DNA of 13,032 nucleotides. It comes from Archaeoglobi archaeon (GTDB taxonomy: Archaea; Halobacteriota; Archaeoglobi; Archaeoglobales; Archaeoglobaceae). Under the pieces are notes generated by a model that ran no database searches, was not told where the DNA came from, and saw only the letters and a list, made by a program, of their open reading frames with translations. Position numbers and translations under genes: made by a program. Shown here one piece after another: positions 6,673 to 12,657 of the stretch. The stretch lies in contig JAPDIT010000026.1 of NCBI GenBank assembly GCA_029259455.1, forward strand, positions 1 to 13,032, read 5' to 3'. Positions within the stretch are counted from its first letter, which is position 1; each line of letters begins with the position of its first letter.

Positions 6673-7357
6673 GTTTCACCACAAGTTCTCTTTTTATCAT
6701 CGAACTTCTGTCACCCTCGCAGACTATCGACCTCACACCAATAATGTCGGGTGAGATAGTTTTCAGCATTTCTATATGGCTCCAGCCGATGTTGCCGGCG
6801 AGTGCAACCATCAGCCCGTTATCTTTTGCCAAGTTTACGAACTTTTTGATGTCATCAACACTCATGTGGTCAAACAGAGATGTGCCATCCTTTATTGCGG
6901 TGTCGACCATCACTATGTCAGCCCCAGCCCTTGCGACCACTTCTGGCAAGTCGAGAGGTGAGACCGAGGATATTCTGTAGTGATCACCATAGCCAGCAGC
7001 CACAACCTTCTTAGAAGGATCGTAGTCCTTGACTGCTTTAACAACTCCAGACATCATTTCGTAAGCTTCTTCAGCATTCTTTACTCCATAAAGACCGACT
7101 TTTATATAGTCAGCTCCCGCAACAGCCGCTCCCAGAGCAGCAAGGCTTGCTGTTCCCGGTTTGAATGGCAAATCACCAGTAGTGGCGCTGATTTCCTTGC
7201 CATGCTTTTTGGCTATCTCTGAAATCTCCTTAATCACCCACGGAAAGTTGGCACCAAGAGAACCTTCCGCGGGATTCTTCACATCGATGATGTCAGCCCC
7301 TCCCTCAATTGCCTCCAGAGCTTCAGCAACACTCATGGGGCTCACAAGTACCTTCAT
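6650..7357 (-). CDS. mfnB: (5-formylfuran-3-yl)methyl phosphate synthase
   Basis: MfnB condenses two molecules of glyceraldehyde 3-phosphate to 4-(hydroxymethyl)-2-furancarboxaldehyde phosphate, the furan precursor of methanofuran. The 235-residue TIM-barrel protein keeps the family landmarks: ADIIDVKNPAEGSLGANFPW, PFKPGTASLAALGAA, GADYIKVGLYGVKN and VMVDTAIKDG. The catalytic lysines known from the Methanocaldococcus enzyme (Lys27, Lys85, Lys155) correspond to Lys27, Lys86 and Lys156 here. Methanofuran is the C1 carrier of the reversed methanogenesis (lactate oxidation) pathway in Archaeoglobus, so the gene fits the host. The ATG at 7357 is 24 nt from a TATATA element on the minus strand. The gene is convergent with, and overlaps, the PhoU-TrkA_C gene and is divergent from the deoxyhypusine synthase gene. 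Confidence 0.93.
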   Translation of the reverse strand: MKVLVSPMSVAEALEAIEGGADIIDVKNPAEGSLGANFPWVIKEISEIAKKHGKEISATTGDLPFKPGTASLAALGAAVAGADYIKVGLYGVKNAEEAYEMMSGVVKAVKDYDPSKKVVAAGYGDHYRISSVSPLDLPEVVARAGADIVMVDTAIKDGTSLFDHMSVDDIKKFVNLAKDNGLMVALAGNIGWSHIEMLKTISPDIIGVRSIVCEGDRSSMIKRELVVKLMEAVHG

Positions 7358-7428
7358 AAAAGGTCGGACTGTGAGGTGGTATATATGCCTTTTGAAAGAA
7401 ATTTAAACATTCATGGCGATGCGGATTC
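7358..7428. promoter_or_regulatory. Divergent promoter region between mfnB and dys
   Basis: The minus-strand element CATATATA (plus 7380-7387) is about 25 nt from the mfnB start at 7357. The plus-strand ATTTAAACAT (7401-7410) is about 25 nt from the dys ATG at 7429. Both imply leaderless transcripts from non-overlapping TATA boxes. Confidence 0.5.
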
Positions 7429-8337
7429 ATGAGAGTGACAAGTCCAGAAATCCACGAGGAGATTAAAGTTTCAGAACTAGTAGAGATGTTTGGAAAAACC
7501 GCCTTTAATGCTCGAAGGCTTGGAGAGGCTGCGAAAATCTGTGAGGAGATGATAAAAAACGACTCATTCATTTTTCTGACTCTTGCCGGGGCAATGATTC
7601 CAGCAGGGATGAGGAAAATAGTTGCTGGAATGATGAAGAACGGCTTTATAGGAAGTCTTGTGACCACAGGGGCAAACGTCGTTCACGAAGTTGTTGAATC
7701 TCTCGGCATCGGGCACGAAATCGGTAGCTGCTATGTCGATGACACAGCTCTTGCCGAGGAGAACGTAAACAGGATATATGACGTGTTTGTATCACAGGAA
7801 GCATTTGAAAAAGTTGAAGAGTTTCTTTCAGGCGTAATTTCGGAGCTTGAAGGTGTTTACGCAAGTTACGAGTTTCTTTGGGAGGTTGGAAAGAGGACAA
7901 AGGATGAAAGTTCTTTTCTCAGAATTGCCGCCGAAAAGGAAATTCCGGTATTCTGCCCAACCCTCCACGACTCGATAGCGGGACTTCACGTTATGATTTA
8001 CCGCAAAAACCTCCAGATTGACTTCTTCAGAGACGTGAGCAGAATGATAGACTTATGCTTCCAGAAAAGAAAGATGGGGGTGATTGTTGTCGGAGGAGGT
8101 GTGCCGAAGAACTTCACCCTTCAGGCGATGCTTCTGGCTGAAGGATTTGATTACGCAGTGCAGATCACAACCGACTCCCCGCAGTGGGGAGGGCTGAGCG
8201 GAGCGACATTGGAGGAGGCAAAGAGCTGGTGCAAGCTGAAGCCAGATGCCAAGGCCGTGACAGTTTACTGCGACGCTACCATAGCTCTTCCACTGCTGTA
8301 TGCCTATCTCCTTGACAGTTTGAAGGAGAATCAATAG
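7429..8337 (+). CDS. dys: Deoxyhypusine synthase family protein
   Basis: Deoxyhypusine synthase transfers an aminobutyl group from spermidine to one lysine of the translation factor aIF5A, using NAD+. The 302-residue protein has the expected motifs: LTLAGAMIPAGMRKIV (NAD-binding region), VTTGANVVHE, CPTLHDSIAG, VIVVGGGVPKNF, and near the C-terminus SWCKLKPDAKAVTVYCDAT. Lys269 in SWCK aligns with the catalytic lysine of the human enzyme (Lys329 in SWGK), so activity is likely. It is shorter than the human protein, as is usual in archaea. Some archaea carry more than one paralogue, including agmatine-using or diverged forms, and I cannot tell from one sequence which this is. The next gene starts 38 bp downstream with its own TATA-like element. 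Confidence 0.9.
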   Translation: MRVTSPEIHEEIKVSELVEMFGKTAFNARRLGEAAKICEEMIKNDSFIFLTLAGAMIPAGMRKIVAGMMKNGFIGSLVTTGANVVHEVVESLGIGHEIGSCYVDDTALAEENVNRIYDVFVSQEAFEKVEEFLSGVISELEGVYASYEFLWEVGKRTKDESSFLRIAAEKEIPVFCPTLHDSIAGLHVMIYRKNLQIDFFRDVSRMIDLCFQKRKMGVIVVGGGVPKNFTLQAMLLAEGFDYAVQITTDSPQWGGLSGATLEEAKSWCKLKPDAKAVTVYCDATIALPLLYAYLLDSLKENQ

Positions 8338-8348
8338 CGGGAAAGTTC

Positions 8349-8357
8349 AATAAATAT
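8349..8357 (+). promoter_or_regulatory. TATA box of the small methyltransferase gene
   Basis: AATAAATAT lies in the 38-bp gap after dys, centred about 23 nt upstream of the ATG at 8376, suggesting independent, leaderless transcription of the methyltransferase. Confidence 0.4.
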
Positions 8358-8375
8358 CTGAAATTCAGGCAGATT

Positions 8376-8927
8376 ATGAAACACGGCAAACACAGGTTCG
8401 ACCCAAAAAATGCCCACATTCTCGATTCTAAGTGGAGAAGGAAGATTTTCCCACCGGATAAAGTAATCGAATTCATCGAAAGTCTCAGACCCAAAAAGAA
8501 TGTCGCCTTCGACGTTGGAGCCGGGAGTGGCTACCTGACGATCCCCCTCGCAAGGATTTTCAAGAAAGTCTATGCGGTGGAGATTAGTGAGGAGATGGCT
8601 AAGATTCTTAGGAAAAGAGTGGAAGAGGAGGGATTGCTGAATGTGGGAATAATACTCTCAGACACACCACCCGATGTGGACTTCAAAATTGACGTTGTGT
8701 TGTTTTCCAACGTGCTTCACGAGATGGAAAGTTCTGAGGAGTATCTGGAATGGGCCTCAAAGGCAGATTATGTGGTGGTTGCGGAGTGGAAGAAGGGAGA
8801 GACGGAGTTCGGCCCACCAGTGGGAAAAAGGCTGAGCTTAGAGGAGATTGAAAAGCTAAGCAAGCTAAAACTTGTAAGAAGCGAAGAGCTAAGTTACCAC
8901 TACTTGGCAGCCTTTAAGAAGATTTAA
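8376..8927 (+). CDS. Class I SAM-dependent methyltransferase (UbiE/methyltransferase-11-like)
   Basis: The 183-residue protein has a Rossmann-type SAM-binding site. Motif I is VAFDVGAGSGYLT (DVGAGSG at residues 46-52), the acidic end of strand 2 is YAVEISEEM, and the motif around strand 4 is IDVVLFSNVLHEM, which resembles the FxxVLHH-type motif of small-molecule methyltransferases. The N-terminus (KHRFDPKNAHILDSKWRRKIFPP) resembles archaeal UbiE-like proteins. The C-terminal strand pair is short, and there is no added substrate domain, so the substrate cannot be named. The gene is convergent with the short DUF5350-type gene, with only 4 bp between the two stop codons. Confidence 0.85.
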   Translation: MKHGKHRFDPKNAHILDSKWRRKIFPPDKVIEFIESLRPKKNVAFDVGAGSGYLTIPLARIFKKVYAVEISEEMAKILRKRVEEEGLLNVGIILSDTPPDVDFKIDVVLFSNVLHEMESSEEYLEWASKADYVVVAEWKKGETEFGPPVGKRLSLEEIEKLSKLKLVRSEELSYHYLAAFKKI

Positions 8928-8931
8928 CGTT

Positions 8932-9117
8932 TTAGCTTCTAACTCCAAGAATCGACTTCTGTGACCTTCTTATTCTTCTTCTCCTCTTGCCATCTGATGT
9001 GTACTTCTGGTTTGGCCCTGGCTTCTTATACTCCTGCCATTTAGTAGGCACAAGTCTGTACTCATTGCTATTCCTCTTCTTGATCTTCACCCACGTTACG
9101 CTTCCCGTCTTTCCCAT
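8932..9117 (-). CDS. Small basic DUF5350-type protein
   Basis: I place the start at the ATG at 9117, which gives a 61-residue protein beginning MGKTGSVTWVKIKKR and ending in an Arg-rich stretch (GKRRRRIRRSQKSILGVRS). A GGGAG ribosome-binding site lies just upstream, and a TTTTTAAATT element is about 25 nt upstream of the start. A longer reading upstream of this ATG would run into ccmF and looks non-native. The sequence matches, from memory, a short conserved protein of methanogens and Archaeoglobales (DUF5350) of unknown function. Its strong positive charge and central KWQEYKKPGPNQKYTSDG region suggest binding to RNA or ribosomes, but that is inference from composition only. It follows ccmF on the same strand with its own promoter inside the ccmF tail. 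Confidence 0.8.
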   Translation of the reverse strand: MGKTGSVTWVKIKKRNSNEYRLVPTKWQEYKKPGPNQKYTSDGKRRRRIRRSQKSILGVRS

Positions 9118-9139
9118 ACATCTCCCTAAACCTTCCAAT

Positions 9140-10648
9140 TTAAAAACTTTTACCTGAGAATCTGAGCAAAGCACCGAAGACCATAAGAGCCGAACCGATC
9201 CAGACAGCATTTATCAAGGGAACACAGTAGTATTCAAGCGTTATGGTACCACTTTTCCAATCCAAGTCTTTTATTGAGTAGTAATTATCCCAAAAAAGTT
9301 CTGGGATTATCTCAACCGATGAAACTACTTTATTACCGGCAACCTTGTAAACGTATAATTTTGGTGTTGCAACTCCTTCTGGAGTTTTGATGAACGCCGT
9401 TACTGTGTACTTTTCTGCATCCTCGCCAATCCTCAAATCGAGAAGTGAAAAATCTCCTGTCGAATTTTGCGTTATTGTAATAGTCTCAACATCCTCAAGG
9501 AGCCATACAGAAGTTGCTCCTACGAAAAGCAGAATGACGCCCAGATGGAGCAGTGTGGTGGGCATGGAGATCTTCCTTATCTTTAACGCTACGAGAAATG
9601 TAATCAAAGCGAAAACAGGTAGGAAAGTGATGAGGTAGTACTCCCTCTCAACTGTAACAAAAACACCAGCCATGGTGCCGAGAAAAACAACGACTGCTGC
9701 TGACGAAAAGATGATGGGCAAATTCTGGTTGCAGAGGCTTGAAATGGACAACTGTCTTATCTTGGAAATTGTAGGTGTTAGCGAAACTAAAATCGGAAGA
9801 ATATAGCTGTAGTCGCTCACTTCTCCACCAAAACTGTGTACTGAGCTTATAATGCCACTTCTGGTGATAAGGGTTGCAAAAAGGACGAGTGAGAAGGTTA
9901 GATAAGCAAAGTGCTCCTTTCCTCTGGTAATGTGGAAGTATGCTGTCAGTGTTAGCCACGGGAGGAGTGATGCATTTTCTACCGGATCCCATCCCCAGAA
10001 ACCACCCCAGTTGAGAGTTCTGTATGCCCACCAGCCGCCGATTACTATTCCGAGAGTTAGAAAAATCCATGTAAGCCGCGCAAGCGTTCTTTCACCGTCG
10101 GAATTTGCGAGTGTTACAGAAAAAAGCAGAGCAGAGAGAGAATAAGCAAGGAATACTACTGGAGGGTGAAAGATCATCTCGATGGTTCTCAGCAGTGGAT
10201 TTAGTCCCGCTCCGTTGGGAGGTGTGTAGGGCAGAGTCACAAAGGGGTTGAAGAATAGCAGGATGTTGGCGGTAAGGTAGGATGTGAAGAGAGTCATTAG
10301 TGCAGCCACTCTTGCTTTTCTCTCGTCTTTTCTTCCCCAGTTTATGTAGAGAGATGTCACTTGCAGATTGAATACAGCCCACAGAAGGAGGGTACCCTCC
10401 TTTCCAGCCCATACTGCACTTATTTTGTAAAGGAGAGGCATTTCGGCATTTGAGTTCGCATAAACGTACCACACTGAAAAGGTGTCGGTTACGAAGTAAT
10501 TTATGAGTAGTAACAGAGCAGCAAATGCAGTGGAGGTTGAGATGTAAAGGAAAATCTCACCCAGCTCCCACTTCTTTGCGACAAAAAGCAAAAATGCTGA
10601 GAAAGATGTTGCTAAAGATGTTACTAAGAGTAAATATCCCGGTTCCAA
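9140..10648 (-). CDS. ccmF: Cytochrome c-type biogenesis protein CcmF (short archaeal form)
   Basis: CcmF is the membrane haem lyase component that attaches haem delivered by CcmE to apocytochrome c. The 502-residue protein is a multispanning membrane protein of the HemeHandling family. It shows WAGKEGTLLLW (residues 80-90), the tryptophan-rich WWD motif WGGFWGWDPVENASLLPW (about 214-231), and two flanking histidines, His161 (MIFHPPVVF) and His271 (SSVHSFGG), as candidate haem ligands. An extracytoplasmic region at about 395-470 precedes a last membrane helix. It is shorter than E. coli CcmF (about 650). Translation starts at a TTG at 10648 that directly abuts the ccmE TAG, with GGTGGT just upstream and no closer in-frame ATG. 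It is in an operon with ccmE; no ccmA, B, C, G or H is in the window. Confidence 0.9.
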   Translation of the reverse strand: MEPGYLLLVTSLATSFSAFLLFVAKKWELGEIFLYISTSTAFAALLLLINYFVTDTFSVWYVYANSNAEMPLLYKISAVWAGKEGTLLLWAVFNLQVTSLYINWGRKDERKARVAALMTLFTSYLTANILLFFNPFVTLPYTPPNGAGLNPLLRTIEMIFHPPVVFLAYSLSALLFSVTLANSDGERTLARLTWIFLTLGIVIGGWWAYRTLNWGGFWGWDPVENASLLPWLTLTAYFHITRGKEHFAYLTFSLVLFATLITRSGIISSVHSFGGEVSDYSYILPILVSLTPTISKIRQLSISSLCNQNLPIIFSSAAVVVFLGTMAGVFVTVEREYYLITFLPVFALITFLVALKIRKISMPTTLLHLGVILLFVGATSVWLLEDVETITITQNSTGDFSLLDLRIGEDAEKYTVTAFIKTPEGVATPKLYVYKVAGNKVVSSVEIIPELFWDNYYSIKDLDWKSGTITLEYYCVPLINAVWIGSALMVFGALLRFSGKSF

Positions 10649-10978
10649 CTAACCACCCTTGTATTCTGTATGGCACTTTTGCAGCACTTCTGTAGCCTGC
10701 AAAACTTTTCCGTCCCAGTTGCCCACAACAACAACCTCCGTATTGTACTGCTGAATGGAGCCGTTGTAGATGACTGTTATGCTGCACTTACCATCAGATA
10801 GCTGAAAAGTATTGCCGTTAACTGAAACAATTTTTCCAACAACCTGAACGTTTTCAGCTTTCTCTCTCCCTACCAGTTCAGAGGGCGTCAGGTAGGGAGA
10901 GATGTTATGGTATAGAACAATAATCGCCAATACCGTGAAAACGATGAGTGCTACGATGCTGAACTTTTTCTCAACCAT
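10649..10978 (-). CDS. ccmE: Haem chaperone CcmE, CxxxY variant
   Basis: CcmE carries haem covalently to the CcmF lyase outside the membrane. The 109-residue protein has one N-terminal signal-anchor helix (about 6-24, SIVALIVFTVLAIIVLY). A short OB-fold follows (VQVVGKIVSVNGNTFQLSDG, then VVVVGNWDG), and then the C-terminal haem-attachment motif. In E. coli this motif is HxxxY; here it is Cys102-His-Thr-Glu-Tyr106 (CHTEY), so the covalent haem-binding histidine is a cysteine. Such CxxxY forms are known from archaea and some Desulfovibrio. The protein is shorter than bacterial CcmE (about 130-160) and lacks the long flexible tail. The ATG at 10978 lies 25 nt from a CTTTTTAATT TATA box; ccmF follows with no gap. 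Confidence 0.88.
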   Translation of the reverse strand: MVEKKFSIVALIVFTVLAIIVLYHNISPYLTPSELVGREKAENVQVVGKIVSVNGNTFQLSDGKCSITVIYNGSIQQYNTEVVVVGNWDGKVLQATEVLQKCHTEYKGG

Positions 10979-10998
10979 GTATGGGTGTGGAAAGTATG

Positions 10999-11008
10999 AA
11001 TTAAAAAG
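10999..11008 (-). promoter_or_regulatory. TATA box of the ccmE-ccmF operon
   Basis: CTTTTTAATT on the minus strand is centred about 25 nt upstream of the ccmE ATG at 10978, indicating a leaderless or near-leaderless start. Confidence 0.5.
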
Positions 11009-11032
11009 TATTCGGCTAAAAACTTATTCGGC
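11009..11032. repeat. Pair of 8-bp direct repeats upstream of ccmE and tRNA-Leu
   Basis: TATTCGGC occurs at 11009-11016 and again at 11025-11032, a 16-bp period (about one and a half turns), in the 92-bp gap between ccmE and tRNA-Leu. It sits just upstream of the ccmE TATA box and within promoter distance of the tRNA, so it may be a regulator site; it could also be chance. Confidence 0.3.
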
Positions 11033-11070
11033 CATAAAGCACATAAACAGTAGTGGTCAAATTCCTCCAA

Positions 11071-11153
11071 GCGGGGGTTGCCGAGCGGTCAAAGGCGCTG
11101 GATTTAGGGTCCAGTGGCGAAGGCCTTCGAGGGTTCGAATCCCTCCCCCCGCA
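11071..11153 (+). tRNA. tRNA-Leu (anticodon UAG)
   Basis: The acceptor stem GCGGGGG (11071-11077) pairs with CCCCCGC (11146-11152), with discriminator A at 11153 and no encoded CCA. The anticodon stem CTGGA/TCCAG (11098-11102/11110-11114) encloses the loop TTTAGGG with anticodon TAG at 11105-11107, read as UAG for leucine CUN codons. A long variable arm (GAAGG/CCTTC) marks a class II tRNA, and the T arm is GAGGG-TTCGAAT-CCCTC. No intron is seen. Its 3' end is the probable attachment site of the element that follows. Confidence 0.97.
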
Positions 11154-11155
11154 TG

Positions 11156-11171
11156 AATTTACCGGTAAATT
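11156..11171. promoter_or_regulatory. Perfect 16-bp palindrome, putative operator
   Basis: AATTTACCGGTAAATT is its own reverse complement. It starts 3 bp after the tRNA-Leu 3' end and ends at the TATA box (TATAAATA, 11171-11178) of the ribbon-helix-helix gene. The position over the upstream promoter element is what is expected of a repressor site, probably for that gene's own dimeric product. An integrase or excisionase arm site is the other possibility. Confidence 0.5.
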
Positions 11172-11178
11172 ATAAATA
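11171..11178 (+). promoter_or_regulatory. TATA box of the RHH regulator-integrase operon
   Basis: TATAAATA is centred about 25 nt upstream of the ATG at 11200, giving a leaderless message, and directly abuts the palindrome at 11156-11171. Confidence 0.6.
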
Positions 11179-11199
11179 TAATCAGGGCTATCTGTTATT

Positions 11200-11736
11200 A
11201 TGCCCAAACCAAATCGAGGTAAAACTGAGACTGTCAAGAAACGAGCCATATACGTTTACCTTCCGTCAGAAGAGATGGTTGAAGAGTGGAAACGAATTGC
11301 AAAAGAGAGAAAAATGTCCATTTCTAAGTTTGTTACTGAATGCGTTCAGGAGTCACTATCGAAAGATGAATCAGATTTCATTTCAAGAAAAGAGCTTCTT
11401 GAAAAAGTCAAAAAGCTTGAAGAGGAAAATAGAGAACTTCTGAGAGAAAACAGAATGCTCAAAAATCTCGTTGAAAAGCTTGACGAAGAGCTTAAGATTT
11501 ACAGGGCTAAGCCGTTCCTTGAAAGTGAATTCTCTGGGTTGAGAGAGTTCTCTGAAGAGCTGATAGACTTATTCAAGAGGAGAAGACAGGTCGATTATGA
11601 CGAGCTTTACTCCCTGCTGAACGTTGATCCAATAAGAGACCAGGAACTGGTCAGGAGCTACATAAAGCAAATTGAGCGCTTAGAGCAGTACGGTCTAATT
11701 GAGAGCACTGGGAGGGGCTGGAGATGGAAGCTCTGA
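11200..11736 (+). CDS. Ribbon-helix-helix / coiled-coil / winged-helix DNA-binding protein
   Basis: The 178-residue protein has three visible parts. Residues about 13-55 fit a CopG/Arc ribbon-helix-helix: a strand RAIYVYLPSE followed by two helices (EMVEEWKRIAKERKM and SISKFVTECVQESL). Residues about 60-100 are a leucine-rich coiled coil (ELLEKVKKLEEENRELL and following heptads). Residues about 125-178 look like a winged helix (VDYDELYSLLNVDP, then YIKQIERLEQYGLIESTGRGWRW). It is probably a dimeric regulator of the element, repressing itself and the integrase or aiding excision; this is inferred from its position. Its TGA overlaps the integrase start by 13 bp, and the integrase ribosome-binding site GGAGGGG lies inside this gene, so the two are co-translated. 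Confidence 0.75.
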   Translation: MPKPNRGKTETVKKRAIYVYLPSEEMVEEWKRIAKERKMSISKFVTECVQESLSKDESDFISRKELLEKVKKLEEENRELLRENRMLKNLVEKLDEELKIYRAKPFLESEFSGLREFSEELIDLFKRRRQVDYDELYSLLNVDPIRDQELVRSYIKQIERLEQYGLIESTGRGWRWKL

Positions 11737-12649
11737 AACAAACATCCCTTCTGGAGGCATTTAGAGAGGACTGCATCAACAGGGGGATGACCCCTGAGAG
11801 TATAAGAAGGTACATCTCATCCCTCAGGACATTCCTGGCATGGCTTGATGAAAGAGGTATTGATGTAAAGCACGTTGACAGGTTCGTACTGAGAGAGTTC
11901 CTTTCATATCTCAGAAGCAAGGGGCTAAAACAGAAAACACTTGAGAACTACTTCTCGGCAATTTCCAGTTTTTACGACTTTCTACAATATAGAACGTCGT
12001 CAATGGTAACCCCGTAATTCCTGTCAGAAAGAGGTACCTGAATCCCTACAAGAAAAACAAAAATTCTGAAAGGAGGATTCTGACAGTAAAAGAAGCCAGT
12101 CTTCTCGTTAATTCGATACCTTACATAAGGGATAAAGCAATCGTTCTCCTGCTATTGAAAACGGGAATCAGGAGAGGTGAGCTAATATCGATCGACGTGC
12201 AAGATATTAATTGGGAAGAGCAGTCGATAATCCTCAAACCTAAAGCGAAGAGGACAAACAGAATAGTGTTTTTCGATGATGAGACTGCCAGAATTCTTAA
12301 GAAGTGGTTGAAAGTCAGAGAAAAGCTAAATCCGAAAACAGATGCATTATTCGTTAATGAAAGGGGAGGTAGGCTCAATAGAAATGGAGTTTATACGGCT
12401 GTGACAAAATGGGCTGCTATGCTCGGCTTCCACAACCCGAATTCCCAGAACCCTATGGACAAATTTACTCCACACACCTGCAGACATTGTTTCACAACCT
12501 GGTTGAGAAAGAGTGGGATGAGGAGGGAGTTTATACAGGAGCTCAGAGGAGACGCAAGAAGGGAGGCCATAGACATTTACGACCACATAGATAAGGATGA
12601 GCTCAGGAGAGCGTACCTGTCACACATACCTAAGTTAGGAGTGGAGTAG
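11724..12649 (+). pseudogene. Tyrosine recombinase/integrase (XerC/D-like), interrupted by a one-base deletion
   Basis: The ATG at 11724 has a GGAGGGG ribosome-binding site about 7 nt upstream. The first 89 codons form the N-terminal core-binding (SAM-like) domain, ending FYDFLQY. The frame then stops at 12015-12017. Adding one base at about 11990 (reading tat-Gag-aac) restores ENVVNGNPVIPVRKRYLNPY and the whole catalytic domain to the stop at 12649, a 308-residue protein of normal size. Catalytic residues in the repaired protein: Arg150 (TGIRRGEL), a lysine in LKPKAKRTNR, His and Arg of PHTCRHCF, and the nucleophile Tyr in AIDIYDHI. Where most family members have LGH, this protein has LRGD. 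As read, only the N-terminal 97 residues are made, so the element cannot integrate or excise unless ribosomes shift frame or this is a read error. Confidence 0.85.
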
Positions 12650-12657
12650 TTTAAAAT

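Noticed and set aside
8862..8938. 10-bp inverted repeat AAGCTAAAAC / GTTTTAGCTT near the end of the methyltransferase gene
   Set aside because: The arms are 57 bp apart and one lies in coding sequence; archaeal termination does not need such a hairpin, so chance is the simpler explanation.
9118..9210. N-terminal extension of the small basic gene to 92 residues
   Set aside because: The extension lies inside the ccmF tail. The ATG at 9117 has a ribosome-binding site and TATA box and gives the family-type N-terminus.
10902..11156. 84-codon plus-strand frame crossing tRNA-Leu
   Set aside because: It overlaps ccmE antisense and reads through the whole tRNA; no coding signature.
11114..11443. 109-codon plus-strand frame starting inside tRNA-Leu
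   Set aside because: It is a shadow of the RHH regulator gene in another frame.
12155..12649. Stand-alone 164-codon integrase fragment as an independent gene
   Set aside because: The TTG at 12155 lies within a conserved helix of the catalytic domain, and the same frame is open upstream to about 11993; it is the second half of the frameshifted integrase.
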